64,000 nt of DNA. It comes from Stomoxys calcitrans. Its lineage: Eukaryota > Arthropoda > Insecta > Diptera > Muscidae. A model generated the notes under the pieces. The model was given only the letters and a program-made list of their open reading frames with translations, made no database searches and was not told the origin of the DNA. The position numbers and the translations under genes are program-made. The stretch spans positions 17,361,437-17,425,436 of the forward strand of contig NC_081555.1 of the NCBI RefSeq assembly GCF_963082655.1. The letters are read 5' to 3'. Positions 1-11,639 of the stretch are shown here, one piece after another; position 1 is the first letter of the stretch; each line of letters begins with the position of its first letter.

Positions 1-228
1 TTACTTAGGCATATTTTTAAAATATTTTTTCGTTGCTAAATCAATCAATGATTTTTATTCACTTAATATTGCTAACATGAAAATGTCTTCCAAAATTTTT
101 GTTGACAGTCATAAGTTTAAAAAAAAATAGAGGGAGGCAGAGAATAAGCCTTAATTTAAACATTTTATGCTAAGCCCAAACTTATTAGCATAAATTCCAT
201 TATCTTTGACACGTTTTTGTTTAACTAC

Positions 229-308
229 TGACAGACACATGATAATGTTATTAGATGACAAACTCATGACAATATTATTAGATGACAGACACATGGCACT
301 ATTATTAG
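229..308. repeat. 27 bp tandem triplication
   Basis: Three adjacent units begin at 229, 256 and 283. Each starts TGACA and ends in TATTATTAGA or TATTATTAG. Unit lengths are 27, 27 and 26 bp, with a few substitutions between copies. It is a local duplication with no coding content. Confidence 0.8.
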
Positions 309-1585
309 CTATGTGGAGCACATTCATCAAATTAATTTTTGTAAAAAAAATGCATACAACATTAAAACATAATCAATAATCAACAAGTACAGCTTTTGTG
401 AGCCTTTGAAATGGGTACCAGTTAACTCGGTTTTCGACATATCATGGAGTTTTAAGTTGGCATACGTTGTATGTTCTGCGCTTACTTTAATGAACCTGTC
501 CCTTTACAAATACAGTTTACTCTCTATCACATATTTAGCAACCTATTCAAATGGCGTTATGCATTTTCTCTTCGGGTTGTATAAAAAAAGTCCAATTAAA
601 TAAAACAATGTTGTCGACTTGTCAAATAAATCAACCTCATGCTATAATTGTAGTGAACATTTTACTGTGCTTGCAATAAATATAAATCACTTATACATTC
701 TCTAAGCATTCTGATTTAAAATCATTTGTTATAAATATATACATACTTCAATTCAATGATGAGAAGATTTTTTTTATTTAAAGCATTTGCTTTCCCCCAC
801 TTGCTATCGAAGCAACAACATACAATAAAAAGATATTCCTCACTCCATTGTCCAATGACCTATTGCAAATTCAATGGTGGCTATATCGAACAAACGAAAC
901 AAAACCCAGCCAAATATATCAGTACGCCATGGAAACCAGAATGCCATTTCTTTCTTTTTTCTTGAACATTATTTAGTGCATTTAACTATCACTCTGAAGT
1001 TGTTGCAGTGTTGGCTGCTGATCTGTTTCTTTTTTTTTTGGGTTTGAGTGCTCTTGAAAGTTCAACAATGTTAGGTTTAATTAAATTATCTTTTGATTCT
1101 CAATCATTCGGCTCATTCGTTCATTAAGACCTAAATTGAATTTTAATTTGAAAATTCAATTAGCAGACATGCTTCTAAAGAAATGCCGATTGGATGAATA
1201 ATTGGAATTTTTGTTAGTAGTATGTTATCAATATAAGAAGATGGAAGATTTTGGGAGTTTGGTATTCAATAGGGCCATTTATATTATTTAAGAAAAATAA
1301 ATCTTTAGTTATTATTTAGAATCTTCTAGTTACTTTCCAACAACATTTAATGTCCAGCTGGCGTGAGATCAGAAATGAGGTCACGTTGTAATAGTAGTCT
1401 TAAGCATAAATATTCATTTAGCACCAAAAGGGTTAGCCAACCATCAAACGAGATGAATTAACTAGATTAAATTCCGCTGGACTGCACTAAATTGGGTAAA
1501 CACCATACTTTAGCTGACAAATTTGAAGCTGGGGCCATTTATAAGCTCTTACTGTAACATAGTATAAAGGTTCCCTAAGATTGCA

Positions 1586-1671
1586 ATACCAGGGTTGTAG
1601 GTAATGCATTAATACCATGGTTGTAGGTAATGCATTAAAACAGTTAAAACAGAGTTGTACGTAATTCGCTT
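1586..1671. repeat. 26 bp short tandem repeat
   Basis: Two units (1586-1611 and 1612-1637) carry the shared core GTTGTAGGTAATGCATTA. A third, diverged partial unit (about 1648-1671) has GTTGTACGTAATTCGC. No gene is associated. Confidence 0.7.
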
Positions 1672-2584
1672 AAAAATAGTTTGAGAAAGAGGCGTTCACA
1701 TTTAAACAATGAAATAACAAGACTTAAAAAAACTCAAGAATAATTTGAATTGACTAAAAGGCATCAACAACAACTTTATCCCCCCCCCCCCACGTTAGTA
1801 ATTTTGTGACAAAATGCCAAAATAATTGTCAAACAAATATCATTTTTGTTGTTAATCTTTGTCATCTCTTTTGTTATTGTTGTTGTTGAAATTCACGCAT
1901 TGCAGCACCGTTGTTGAAATGATCACATGAAAGCCCAACCTAATGAACCTTTGTCTGGTTAATTGTCAAAACATGACTACCCGTAATGTTCTGAATACTG
2001 TGCTTATTTTGGACATTTTAAGTCATAATGGTTAATGAACTTAGATTTATCTTTCCAAGTGAAGTAACTGTCTTTTTTGTCTTCAATTCATATGGAATTT
2101 GTTAAAACAAAAAGAGAGAAAAAGTAACACAGTGACAATCTTTTTGTTGTTATGTTAAAGAAGAAATGAATGCGTTGAAGATGAGTGGCAAATGGACAAT
2201 AGCCGCTTACTGAAACATGTTAACATTCAAAATAATGGGTTGACATGGTCATGTCATAGTGAATGACTGAATGTCTTTTTTTTTTTTTGTGACAAACACT
2301 CTTTTTTTAAAGTGGTCTGTCTGGTCTGTAGTGAAAGGTAACAAAATAAAAACAAGAGACGATTTAATGACTTCCGTATTTGTGAAAATAATATTTTTTA
2401 TGTAATAGGATAGAAAATAAAGTAAGAGAGAAAATAACAGACAATTATTTGGCTCTTAAGATAGTTTGAAGCAAATTAAATATTTCTTGAAAAAAAAAAA
2501 ATACTGAAAATCCTACAAAATGTCTATGTCAAAATGCTAGTTTAGATGTTTATAGAGATTTTTAAAAGATTTTTTTTTAAATTT

Positions 2585-3072
2585 GTATACTCCCACTATA
2601 GCATGGGCATATACTTACTTTGTCATTCCGTTTGAAACACCCCAAAATATTGATCGTCATAGCGGCTAGGTCGCCGTGTCCGTCCGTCCGTCCAAAGCAC
2701 GTTAACTCTCGAACCAGTAAAACTAGCCGCTTGACATTTTACAAAAACACTTTTTATTGATGTAGGTCAGTTGGGAATCATAAATGGCTCAAATCGTTCC
2801 ATGTTAAGATATAGCTCCCACATAAACCGACCTTCCGATAGTACTTCTTGAGCTTCTAAGGGCACCATTCTAATCAAATTTGGCTGAAATTTTGCAAAAG
2901 GAAAATGAGATCCTTGTCAATTATGATTTGAATCGGTCCAGATATGGCTCTCATACTGATCTCCCGACTTTACTTCTAAAGCCTCTAGAGAGCTTCTCCT
3001 ACATCCACAACAAGTATAGTCTAAGCGGTCTCTAAACTGATATATGTGCATTGAGCATCACCGGAAGCAATT
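2585..3072 (+). mobile_element. Dispersed repeat family A, forward copy
   Basis: This copy contains the family hallmarks. There is 'cattccgttt' followed by 'aacacc' near 2625. A run of TCCGTCCGTCCGTCC follows near 2680. Then come 'gtaggtcagttggga' and phrases about 'atagctcccacataaaccgacc'. The same order recurs at 6771, 39345 and 43675, and in reverse at 3540-4382. No protein is encoded. I infer a non-autonomous element whose superfamily I cannot name from sequence alone. Confidence 0.7.
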
Positions 3073-3074
3073 CC

Positions 3075-3535
3075 TGAGGTTAGGTTATATTAGGTTGAAA
3101 AGAGGGAGCGCCGCCCCATGCGACTGTGGACATACATCTAAGCCAGTAATCGGCTTGTTGTGTGCTCTTAATACTAAAAAGTAACCTGGAAAAGAAAATT
3201 TAAGCCAGTAACTCCGTGCTGCTTACAAAATACCTAATTGTTTTCCATACCACGCCCCTTAGTTGGTGTGGTATTGTGTCCCAACCTAAGTGCTGGCATC
3301 TGTTAGACGCGAAAACCGGGCAATGATATAGGAAAAGCTCCAACGTCTCATCATCTTCTCCACATGCCCGACACATACTATCATTTGCTGCACCGATTTT
3401 GCATAAGTGAGCTCGTAGTCTTATGTGTCTTGTCTTGACTCCGAAAGCTTTACTGACCTCCTGCTTGCTTCCTTTACATATAAATAAAGAATTTCAAGTT
3501 CGAAACTAGGCTGTTTGGTTGCGCTTGTGAAGTAG
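3075..3535 (-). pseudogene. Non-LTR retrotransposon 3' fragment (antisense)
   Basis: Read on the minus strand, about 3460-3240 encodes LRAHLCKIGAANDSMCRACG, followed by an EDDETLEL-type stretch and YHCP. This is the conserved Cys/His-containing tail that follows the RNase H region in Jockey-like non-LTR retrotransposons. A non-coding 3' tail follows and ends near 3075 in an AACCTAATATAACCTAACC-like sequence. The reverse transcriptase is absent, so this is a 5'-truncated remnant. The same protein tail recurs on the plus strand at 63600-63965 and, more diverged, at 34380-34790. It sits between oppositely oriented copies of repeat family A. Confidence 0.75.
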
Positions 3536-3539
3536 AACA

Positions 3540-4382
3540 AAAAGCAAAACCGGGAGATCGGTTTATATGGGAGCTGTATCAAGCTATAGATCTATTCAGA
3601 CCATATTGGACACGTATGTTGAAGGTCACGGAAGAAGTCGTTGTACAAAATTTCTACCAAATCTGATGGGAATTGAGAGGCTCAAGAAGTCAAGATCACT
3701 GATCGGTTTATATGGCAGCTGTATCAGGTTATGCACCAATTTGGGCCATACTAAGCACAATTGTTATAAGACATAACAAACCACCTTATGCAAAATTTCA
3801 GCCAAATCGGATGAGAATAGCGCCCTCTAGCGGCTTGAGAAGTCAAGATTCAAGTCAGGTTATGAACCGATTTGAACCTTACTTGGCACAGTTGTTGGAA
3901 GTGATACCAAAACACCACGTGCAAAATTATAGCCAAATCGGCTAAGAGATGTGCCCTCTAAAAGCTGAAGAAGTCAAGTACCATGATCGGTTTATATGCC
4001 AGCTAAATCAGGTTATGAACCGATTCCAACCATTTTAGTCAAATCGGACGTGAATTGCGCCCTCTTGAGGCTCAAGAAGTCAAGATTCAAGATCGGTTTA
4101 TATGGCAGCCATATCAAAACATGGACCGATTTGGCCCATTTACAATCCCAACCGACCTTCACTAATAAAAAGTATTTGTGCAAATTTTCAATCGCATAGC
4201 TTTACTCCTTCGAAAGTTAGCGTGCTTTCCACAGACAGACGTCCGTCCGTCTAGATCGACTTAAAATGACATGACGATCAAGAATATGCATACTTTATGG
4301 GGTCTTAGACACATATTTCGAGGTGCTACAAACAGAATGACGAAATTAGTTTACCCCCATCCTATGGTGGAGGGTATAAAAA
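3540..4382 (-). mobile_element. Dispersed repeat family A, reverse copy
   Basis: This is the reverse complement of family A. It carries repeated blocks of 'gatcggtttatatggcagc' (about 3550, 3700, 3985, 4090), each followed by 'accgattt', so the interior is a tandem of ~120-190 bp subunits. It ends with the family terminus: 'cagacgtccgtccgtc' near 4240 and 'cctatggtggagggtata' near 4365. Frames at 3567-4199 are shadows of this repeat. Confidence 0.75.
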
Positions 4383-6450
4383 TGAGAGTCATCTAAGAAC
4401 ATGCCGCAGGCAGAATTCTGCTCTAATTGACATGCTGTTTTCGTGGTTAGCATTTTCTAAATTTCCATTTTTCCTTTCCCGTGAAGGAAAATATGGCGTA
4501 ATGCACCTTTATAGGGTTTAGGCAGTCTTAGCTTCCAATATGTGAATATTTCTTTCTTGTATTTCTCTTCTAATTGGTGTGGACTTAATTTTTTCGGCAA
4601 AGCTGTTTGCTTTGAAGAAATATAAAATAATTAACCACACCTATAATCTTGACTTTTACTGTAAAATTTTGAGAGATTAAATTACTCAGTTATTTCTATG
4701 CTCATTGATTATATGCTCTTTTCGCTCAATTTATGCCCTCTCTCTTTTACTCTGTTTCTGAAAGAGGCAAATTTCCCAATGATCTCTTGGCTACGCTCAT
4801 GCTTTCTTCTTGAGTGCCATGTAGTATGTATGATTGGTTTTTTATTTAAATTTATTTATATCTATATGCTCAAGTTATTTTGTATATCGCTTTTAGTTTC
4901 CTCAATTTCATCATTGAAAAATGCTTCACTGACAATTCTCATACGAAAAACTGTGTCAATGCAATTTCATGACATACACACCACCATCACCACCGCCATA
5001 TGTGCTCGATTCTATGCTTAACATAATTCAGATCAATTTTTTTGTTCTCTTTCCTCCAACATTGTAGTACATACGCATGAAAATGACCTGAATTTGCAAA
5101 TTAAATGTGTGAAATCGTTACAAATTCAAAGTACACTCGACTTCCACAACAACAGCAGTTAGAGGCACGATAGGCATTTATTTCTCTTTTCGTTGCGAAA
5201 ACATATAAAAAAAAATGTGTCAGTAATGAATGCAAATGTCATTCATAGCGACAAAATGTGCATTGAAGTGTTTTTAGTCATAAGTGCTGTTAGTGTATAT
5301 GTATGCACATATGTATCTATAAGATACCATAAAATCCCCTATGCTTTGTACAACTAATGCTAAGCTTGAAAGAAGTGCGTAAATCCACTGACCATGAAAA
5401 TGCTAATTCCTAATTTATGCCAAAAATTAAGTGCGTAAGATTTGTGATGTGTGCGTCGTGAACTTCACGCGCTATTTAAGCATTTGATTTTGATTTTGTG
5501 CGTTCAAAGACAATCAGTGTTCAAGAGATGTCTGATTGTGATTAATGGTTGGTCACAGTAAATTGATGTTTTGTTGTTTTATTGAAATACAAACATTTGA
5601 TTTTACTGATTGGTATTTTATGTAGAAACTGAAAATGTCTTAAAATGGCTCAGAGAAACATGGCATATAGGCTGTAGCTACACTAGCAAGCTTTTTTTCA
5701 AAAAGTTCTTCATCCAAAAAAAGTTGGTGTTTTGGAAATCAACTACACGCAAAAAAAGAATTCGTTTCACAAAAAGGAAATTTTCGCCAAGTAAACTACT
5801 TTTGTGAAAAACATTAGACTTTGTTTACAATAAAAGTACATATTTTTTGCGAGATATTCTTGCAAGAATTTGTGGCAAGTATAATCAAATTTTTACCAAT
5901 TATAAACATATCTCAGTTGGTAGTTCAAAAAATTTCAGATTTTATTTGGGTTTATTTCGATGTTATGAACACACAATTATATTAAAAGTCTTTCATTTTG
6001 ACACAACTCTATTATAGTTTTGTATTACGACTTGCTGTATTCCCTATGCTATAAACACATTTAAATACCAACTTTGGGGTGGATATTTCATTATTGCGTA
6101 AATATTACCGAAGAATGTTCGTGTTTAAGATTGATGTTTTCTTGTACCTTGCAGACATTTGTCCGTTTTTGTAATGATATTTGTCATTGGACATACCAGA
6201 ATTTTTTTCCTAAGGTCTAACCTTAAAAATTATCATTGTGTATATACCAGTGACGAGCTCAAAATTGCAATTATTTACAAAGCCATGGGCTTTTTTGGGA
6301 TTATTTTCCTGTGTACGTACACAGTAATGTGCAATAGTGTAAGTAGTTTTGCCCCTCACTGCTCTACACTCTCAATTACTCACCCTTTTTCTCTAGTACG
6401 AGAGATACAAGAGAATAATTATTGGCCCGGTAAACGAATAATCATTTGAG
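4383..6450. other. AT-rich non-coding stretch
   Basis: I see no gene. A 107-codon hydrophobic frame (4698-5021, plus) has no recognisable domain, no convincing start context and no homologue I know, so I regard it as chance in AT-rich DNA. The rest is low-complexity spacer. Confidence 0.55.
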
Positions 6451-6455
6451 GCTAT

Positions 6456-6486
6456 CGAAAAACTTTTGATATTAAAAAGTTTTTCG
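6456..6486. repeat. 12 bp perfect inverted repeat
   Basis: CGAAAAACTTTT (6456-6467) and its exact complement AAAAGTTTTTCG (6475-6486) are separated by 7 nt. It could form a small cruciform or hairpin. No gene ends here, so I do not call it a terminator. Confidence 0.6.
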
Positions 6487-6503
6487 TTCTTTTACCGTAG
6501 GCG

Positions 6504-6743
6504 AAGCTTCTAAAAGTTTTACAACAAAAAAAGTTAGCAACGCTCAATAATGCTACGTTTATGGCGAACGTTTGATATGTTGAAGGAAAACATTACAATA
6601 AATGAAAAACGTCGTAATAAAAGCTTCTAAAGGTTTTACAACAAAAAAAGTTAGCAACGCTCAATAATGCTACGTTTATGGCTAACATTTGATATGTTCA
6701 AGAAAAAAATTACAATGTTACAATAAATGAAAAACGTCGTAAA
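6504..6743. repeat. ~117-123 bp tandem duplication
   Basis: Two adjacent copies begin with AAGCTTCTAAA at 6504 and 6621. Both contain GTTAGCAACGCTCAATAATG and end with GAAAAACGTCGTAA. They differ by a few substitutions and a short insertion ('ttacaatg') in the second copy. It lies directly upstream of repeat family A. Confidence 0.85.
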
Positions 6744-6770
6744 TAATAAAATATAACTTCATTTATTATA

Positions 6771-7145
6771 CCCTCCACCATAGGATATGGGTATACTATT
6801 GTAATTTCGTCATTCCGTTTGTAACACATCGAAATATCGATCTGAGACCCAACAAACTATATATATATTTGACCGTCTTGACATTCTAAGTCGATCTAGT
6901 CATGTCCGTCAGTCTGTCAAAGCATGCTAGCTTTTGAAGCAATAAAGCTAGACTCTTAAAATTTTGCACAAATACTTCCTATTAGTGTAGGTCGATTGGG
7001 ATTGTAAATTGGTCATATGGTTCCAAATTTTGATATAGCTGTCATATAAACCAACCTTGGATCTTGGCTTCAGGTCCATAACCTGATATAGCTCCAATAA
7101 CATAGCAATTCTTATCGATCCTTTGTTTGCCTATAGAGAGATACC
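6771..7145 (+). mobile_element. Dispersed repeat family A, forward copy
   Basis: It begins with the family terminus 'accctccaccataggat', then 'cattccgtttgtaacaca', 'aagtcgatctagtcatgtcc' and 'attagtgtaggtcgattggg'. It is truncated on the right, where a different repeat family starts near 7160. It has no coding capacity. Confidence 0.75.
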
Positions 7146-7159
7146 AGGCACACTTTTAC

Positions 7160-8245
7160 TTGTATACCCCCGAAACCTGTGGGGACATTGTACACCACTA
7201 GCGCATTTTTATACTCTACACCACTACTGTGGTACAGGGTATTATAACTAAGAGCATTTGTTTGTAACACCCAGAAGGAAGAGAGATAGACCTATTGATA
7301 AGTATACCGATCGGCTTAGAATCACTTCCTGATTCGATTCAGCTATGTCCGTCTGTGTGTCCAAATACAGGTCGCAGTTTTCATCCGGGCCTAGAGACGA
7401 AGCCTATTGAAATTGGAAAAAAATCGGTTCAGATTTGGAATTAGTTCCCATATATATGTTCGTCCGATTTGCAGTAATAACGCAATGAAATGGTCATTTG
7501 TTAACTGATTCTCTCGAAATTTGACAGGAAGGATTTTCTCTTGACTCTCGACATTACTGGTGAATTTTATCTAAATGGGTTCAAATTTAGATATAGCTCT
7601 CATATATACATATCGCCCGATTTTAACTTCTAGAGTTACAGCAAGCCCATTCATTGACCAATCTTGCCAAATTTTTGCACAACGCCTTCCTCGACTACGA
7701 CCACAATATGTGAGAAGTTTGCTCTATATCGGTTCAGATTTAGATATATCTCCCATATATGTGTTCGTCCGATTTTGAGAAATATTGAAATAAAGTGCTC
7801 ATTTGTTAACCGGTTCTCTCGAAATTTGGCAGGGAGGATTTTCTTATGATTCTCCACATTACTGGCGAATCGACTGAGATTTACATATAGCTCTCATATA
7901 TGTATATCGCCCGATTTTCACTCCAAGAACCACTGCAAGCGCATTTATTGAACAATCTTGCACTACGCTTTCCTCGACGACTACCACAATGTCTCAGAAG
8001 TTTGCTCGAAATCGGTTCAGATTTAGATATAGCTCCCATGTTCATCAGATTTTGGGTAATTTGCAATTACCTTGCCATTTGTTAACCGTACGTTTGAACA
8101 TATTTGCTCCAAATTTGTTGGGGATTGTTTAATAACCCATATGAGAACATCCGACGAGGTCGATAAAAATTGGTTCAGAATAGGTCTTGCTCCCACATTG
8201 TACTTATAGTGTAGGTGTAGGGTATTATACAGTCGGCACCGATCG
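7160..8245 (+). mobile_element. Dispersed repeat family B
   Basis: It opens with 'actctacaccactactgtgg', then 'acagggtattataact' and 'aacacccagaaggaagagag'. It ends near 8245 with 'gtgtagggtattatacagtc'. Internally it has about three imperfect subunits built on 'ggttcagatttagatatagc' (near 7575, 7733, 8015) and 'catttgttaaccg' (near 7800, 8078). The ends share a 'gggtattat' motif but no long terminal inverted repeat is visible. It is non-coding: the small frames at 7575-8085 are shadows on both strands. Confidence 0.65.
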
Positions 8246-8469
8246 ACTTTTGTCCTTCCTTACTGGCTTTTAGGGATATTTGAGGTCTATCCAGGAAAAA
8301 AAATTTCGAAAGTCGGACCACAAATGAAGATTTGGCAGGAGGTGACCAAGTTTAAGGGCCTGCTAAAAGACGCCCGTTCACCCTAGGGCCTTGTAATTTT
8401 GCACACAATCTCGCAACTGAGCTCTAACCATAGTTCTTTTCGTTTTTCTCCCACTGTGCAACATCTAAT

Positions 8470-8911
8470 TATAAAAATTTAATACCGAAATTCAGAGTCT
8501 GTGACAGCTGCTTTAAGAGCAAAATCATCTTCAGCTCATTTTTGGTAATGGCTTCGTCAATAAGCAAAACATTCGTTTTTGTCAATGCAAATTTGCGCAT
8601 AAACATTCCATTAAGGAACAGGCGCAAACTTCTCACATACCAATAAGTGCTGTTCGATTCAAGTTTAATCTCAATGATAAGGGGCCTCCTTTCTATATAG
8701 CCGAGTCCGAATGGCGTGCAGCTGTGAGACATCTCTTTAGGGAGAAGTTGGTACATGGCTGCCATACCATTATTTCAAATTACATAGTTCCTCACAAATG
8801 TCTCCAGCTTTAGGAAGGGATTAACACCGCTGAAAAATATTTCTGATGTTCTGGCGGGTTCGATCTCAGGTGTCGAGCATCAATGCTAACCTCTGCGCTA
8901 CGGTGACATGA
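8470..8911 (-). mobile_element. tRNA-derived SINE, antisense copy
   Basis: On the minus strand the element begins near 8911 with a tRNA-like head. An A-box-like TAGCGCAGAGGTTAGCA is followed about 25 nt later by a B-box-like GATCGAACC, which fits the RNA polymerase III internal promoter consensus GWTCRANNC. A unique body follows, with 'ttcagcggtgttaa', 'cattcggactcggctata' and 'gaggccccttatcattgag'. A second copy with the same body lies at 46198-46470, and a head-only fragment at about 61600-61650. The 98-codon minus-strand frame inside the body is a by-product of the repeat. The family name is unknown to me; the class rests on the head plus the matched bodies. Confidence 0.75.
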
Positions 8912-8929
8912 AATATGCGTTATTGGTCC

Positions 8930-9480
8930 GGTGAAAATCGACATGTGCTTCATGAATCAACTATTCATCCTCTAAAAACAGCTGTTTGATGCGGTTTGCA
9001 TGCTGGCGGCGTCATTGGGCCATACTTCTTCATCGACGATACCAATCGCCATGTTACCTTAAATAGACAACGTGACCGCACCATACTCACTGATTATTTT
9101 TGGCCTAAATTGGAATATATGGACGACATTTGGTTTCAACAGCATGGTGCCACTAGCCACACAGCACATATCACGATCGTTTTATTGAAGAGTAAGTTTG
9201 ATGAGTGTGTTATCTCGAGTCGATTCCCCGCCCCGTTCGTGCGATTTGACGCATCTGGACTATTTTCTTTGGGGCTTCTTCAAGTCAATGGTCTATGCCA
9301 ACAAGCAAACGACATCTATGCCAACAAGCAAACGACGTAGATCTCATAGCCCACATTGAACAGGAAATAGCGACAGTTTTGGCTGAAATGTGTGGCCGAG
9401 TCATCGAAAATCGGGTCCAATGTATTGACAGATGCAACCGTGTCCGCATTTATAAATGTTTTCATTGTACTTCTATATGA
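8930..9480 (+). pseudogene. Mariner-like transposase remnant
   Basis: The translation shows a Tc1/mariner-superfamily transposase core: YWSGENRHVLHES, then AGGVIGPYFFIDD, LTDYFWPKLEYMDDIWFQQ and, in a shifted frame, LDYFLWG. It ends with an EMCGRVIENRVQ-type tail. The gene is dead. The N-terminal DNA-binding half is missing and a stop lies near the fragment's start. The position that should be the second catalytic Asp (the D of WFQQDGA) is His in WFQQHGA. A frameshift precedes LDYFLWG. A 23 bp unit (ctatgccaacaagcaaacga) is tandemly duplicated at about 9293-9338 and shifts the frame again. No terminal inverted repeats were found. It abuts the SINE on the left. Confidence 0.8.
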
Positions 9481-11639
9481 CACCATTTTTTTTTTTTGAA
9501 ATCCAGTAATTTTGGTTAACCTGCCAATTGTTTAAGTGCGCATTTGTTATACCTGAAAAGAAATTTAAAAAAAAGTTATTTTTTTTCCAACTATCTATAC
9601 AAATAACTTTTTTAACGGCCAATCGTTTAAGTGCGAATTTTATTTAACTACCAACAATATTTGGAAAGATATCGCCATTTCCACCAACAATTTTTTTAAC
9701 AGTCACAAAAAATAGAATTCGAAACTAAGTCATGCTTCAGTTGTCAAACATACACACAGAGAAGAAGAAAATTGGGTTTTTTACTCATATATTCACATAA
9801 AAAGTAATAAAAGATGTGAATGAAAATTACACTTAAGAGCCAATTCTTTGGCAGGCGGGCAAATCGGATAACTGCCACATTTCGCTTTGCTGCCACAAAA
9901 TGAGTGCAACACTTGTTTTGGCAGCTAAGTCAAAAATACTATATCTCAAATAGTTTGCGTTTAAATAAAAAAAAAATTGTGAAGTCCTTATTGGAAAACC
10001 CGATATATACTTTTTGGTCGGCAATGAATATTTCGATGTGTTGCAGAACTAATGACAAAATTAATATACCCCCATCCTTCGGTGGTGGGTAGAATATTGA
10101 TAAAGGGAGTTCATAACAAGAAACCCCAAAGTTTGTACAAAGTTTGATCAGAGTCGGTCCATAACCTGATACTGATATTTTCACGATCGGCCCATTACCT
10201 TATTGGGCCCCTTTTAAACCGATCTTTAAATTTTAAGCATTCCTTATAGACAAATAGAAAAAAAACAAGGCCACTATCATTCGCAAGAGTTAAGCCTTGC
10301 AATGTACATGACAAATGTGATATATGATGGAGAGCATATAACATTCGACCCAGCCGAATTGAACAAACGTGTATTAGTGTTTGTCTATTTAATTTTCTTG
10401 TTCACATCAATCTTAATCGAGTTATTGGATATCCATTAAAATCTCCCTCTCTTACCCAAAAGTGAGCAAAAAAAAAAGTTTTAAAAATGCCGGCTTTTAA
10501 TGTCAATAACTCTTTTTTTCGTTATTTTTGTTTGCTGTTGTATATTAAGCGCCGCCCACTTAATGAATTCCAAAACTCAACAAATACAATGTGGCGAAGA
10601 CAGACAGACACAGATCCATACATACGACGCAGTTTCGAAATGAAAACGTGTTATTGGCTCCAAAAATAATTTCAACAGCAAATGAAACGTGCAACCAAGA
10701 GACAGACGGTTTTTGCTTTTGTCGTTTGTTACATTTTTTAGAGACTCAAGAAGAGGGGGACAAACAAAGCAAAGCAAAGAGGACAAGTGCCCGCAGAATG
10801 GCCACTGGTAGAGTAAATGAATTGATCTTTCTTTCATGGTTTTCGGGGCTTCTTTTGTTTCATTGGAACACTGGCTGTTTGCCATCAGGAGAGTTGCGGT
10901 ACTATTTGACTTTCGTTTATTGTGGCCTATGCCTATGCTTTGGCATTGTGAGGCATTTCGTTTTTGGGCAAGGAAAACTGGTTTGGCATTTCTATCAATC
11001 ACCATGGAGGATTTCAAATCAGTAATTCAAAGTAGATTTTAGTTCTCTGGGGTTTGCCTCTTCACTTTTAGGCAGTATTTTTGATTGCTGACAACAATTT
11101 TTCTAGAATTCCTATTGCGGTTTAGTATTTTTTTTTGTATCTACTTAGGGCTTAGTAGTGTCTTGAAATGTGATTAGTCTTATGTTCTGCGGTTTTTCCA
11201 CTCCAAGACCTTCTCTATCCTTTTGTGTATGTAAATTGATAAATGCAGATTGGTGTGAATTGTACGTACGATTAACGCCACTTAAATTTTGTGGGTAATT
11301 CAATTCTATGGGAACGAACAGTTTTTTGTTTAAGATTTTCGCATAAGTTATTTGCTATTCAACGTGCAAATTTTTGCTTGATGTTTTTTAAGTGTTGGAT
11401 TATTGTGGGAATTTATTGGATTTAATTTCATACCGACCACAGTTTTATGGAAAAGCCATGTAGCTACTTGAAAATACAATCTTAATATACATAATGACGA
11501 CTTTTAGAAAAAAAAACAAAATATTGCAGCTATCACATGGTTATGAATAACTGGAAATCTATTTCATATGACGATCTTACTTTGTTTGGTTATTAAGTTT
11601 TTATTAAGCATTAAAAAATCGTATTAAATATTAAAAAAA
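9481..11639. other. Non-coding stretch with a repeat A fragment
   Basis: No supported gene. About 10030-10230 carries a scrambled piece of repeat family A ('atacccccatcc' near 10065, 'ggtccataacctgat' near 10155). Two overlapping frames on opposite strands near 10577-11025 (146 and 144 codons) are unusually long for this AT content. They match no family I recognise and cannot both be real. The segment could in principle hold an unseen 5' untranslated exon of the downstream fzr gene, but I see no evidence for it. Confidence 0.45.

Larger units (their letters stand above)
1..2570. other. AT-rich non-coding stretch
   Basis: No gene can be supported here. The sequence is AT-rich and broken by frequent stops on both strands. 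Open frames such as 406-603 and 756-965 look like chance frames: they match no family I know and show no splice context. The stretch holds a short three-copy tandem repeat (229-308), a two-and-a-half-copy repeat (1586-1671), a run of C at about 1781-1791 and a TTG-rich microsatellite near 1865-1890. Confidence 0.6.

Noticed and set aside
406..603. 65-codon plus-strand frame with a hydrophobic stretch
   Set aside because: No homology recognised and no supporting signals.
4698..5021. 107-codon hydrophobic plus-strand frame
   Set aside because: No recognised domain; composition is what AT-rich DNA gives; no repeat or splice support.
8469..8765. 98-codon minus-strand frame
   Set aside because: It lies inside the body of a SINE that recurs without an intact frame at 46198-46470.
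8850..8911. Functional tRNA gene at the A/B-box-like sequence
   Set aside because: No acceptor-stem or anticodon-stem pairing is evident and it continues into a repeated body; it is a SINE head.
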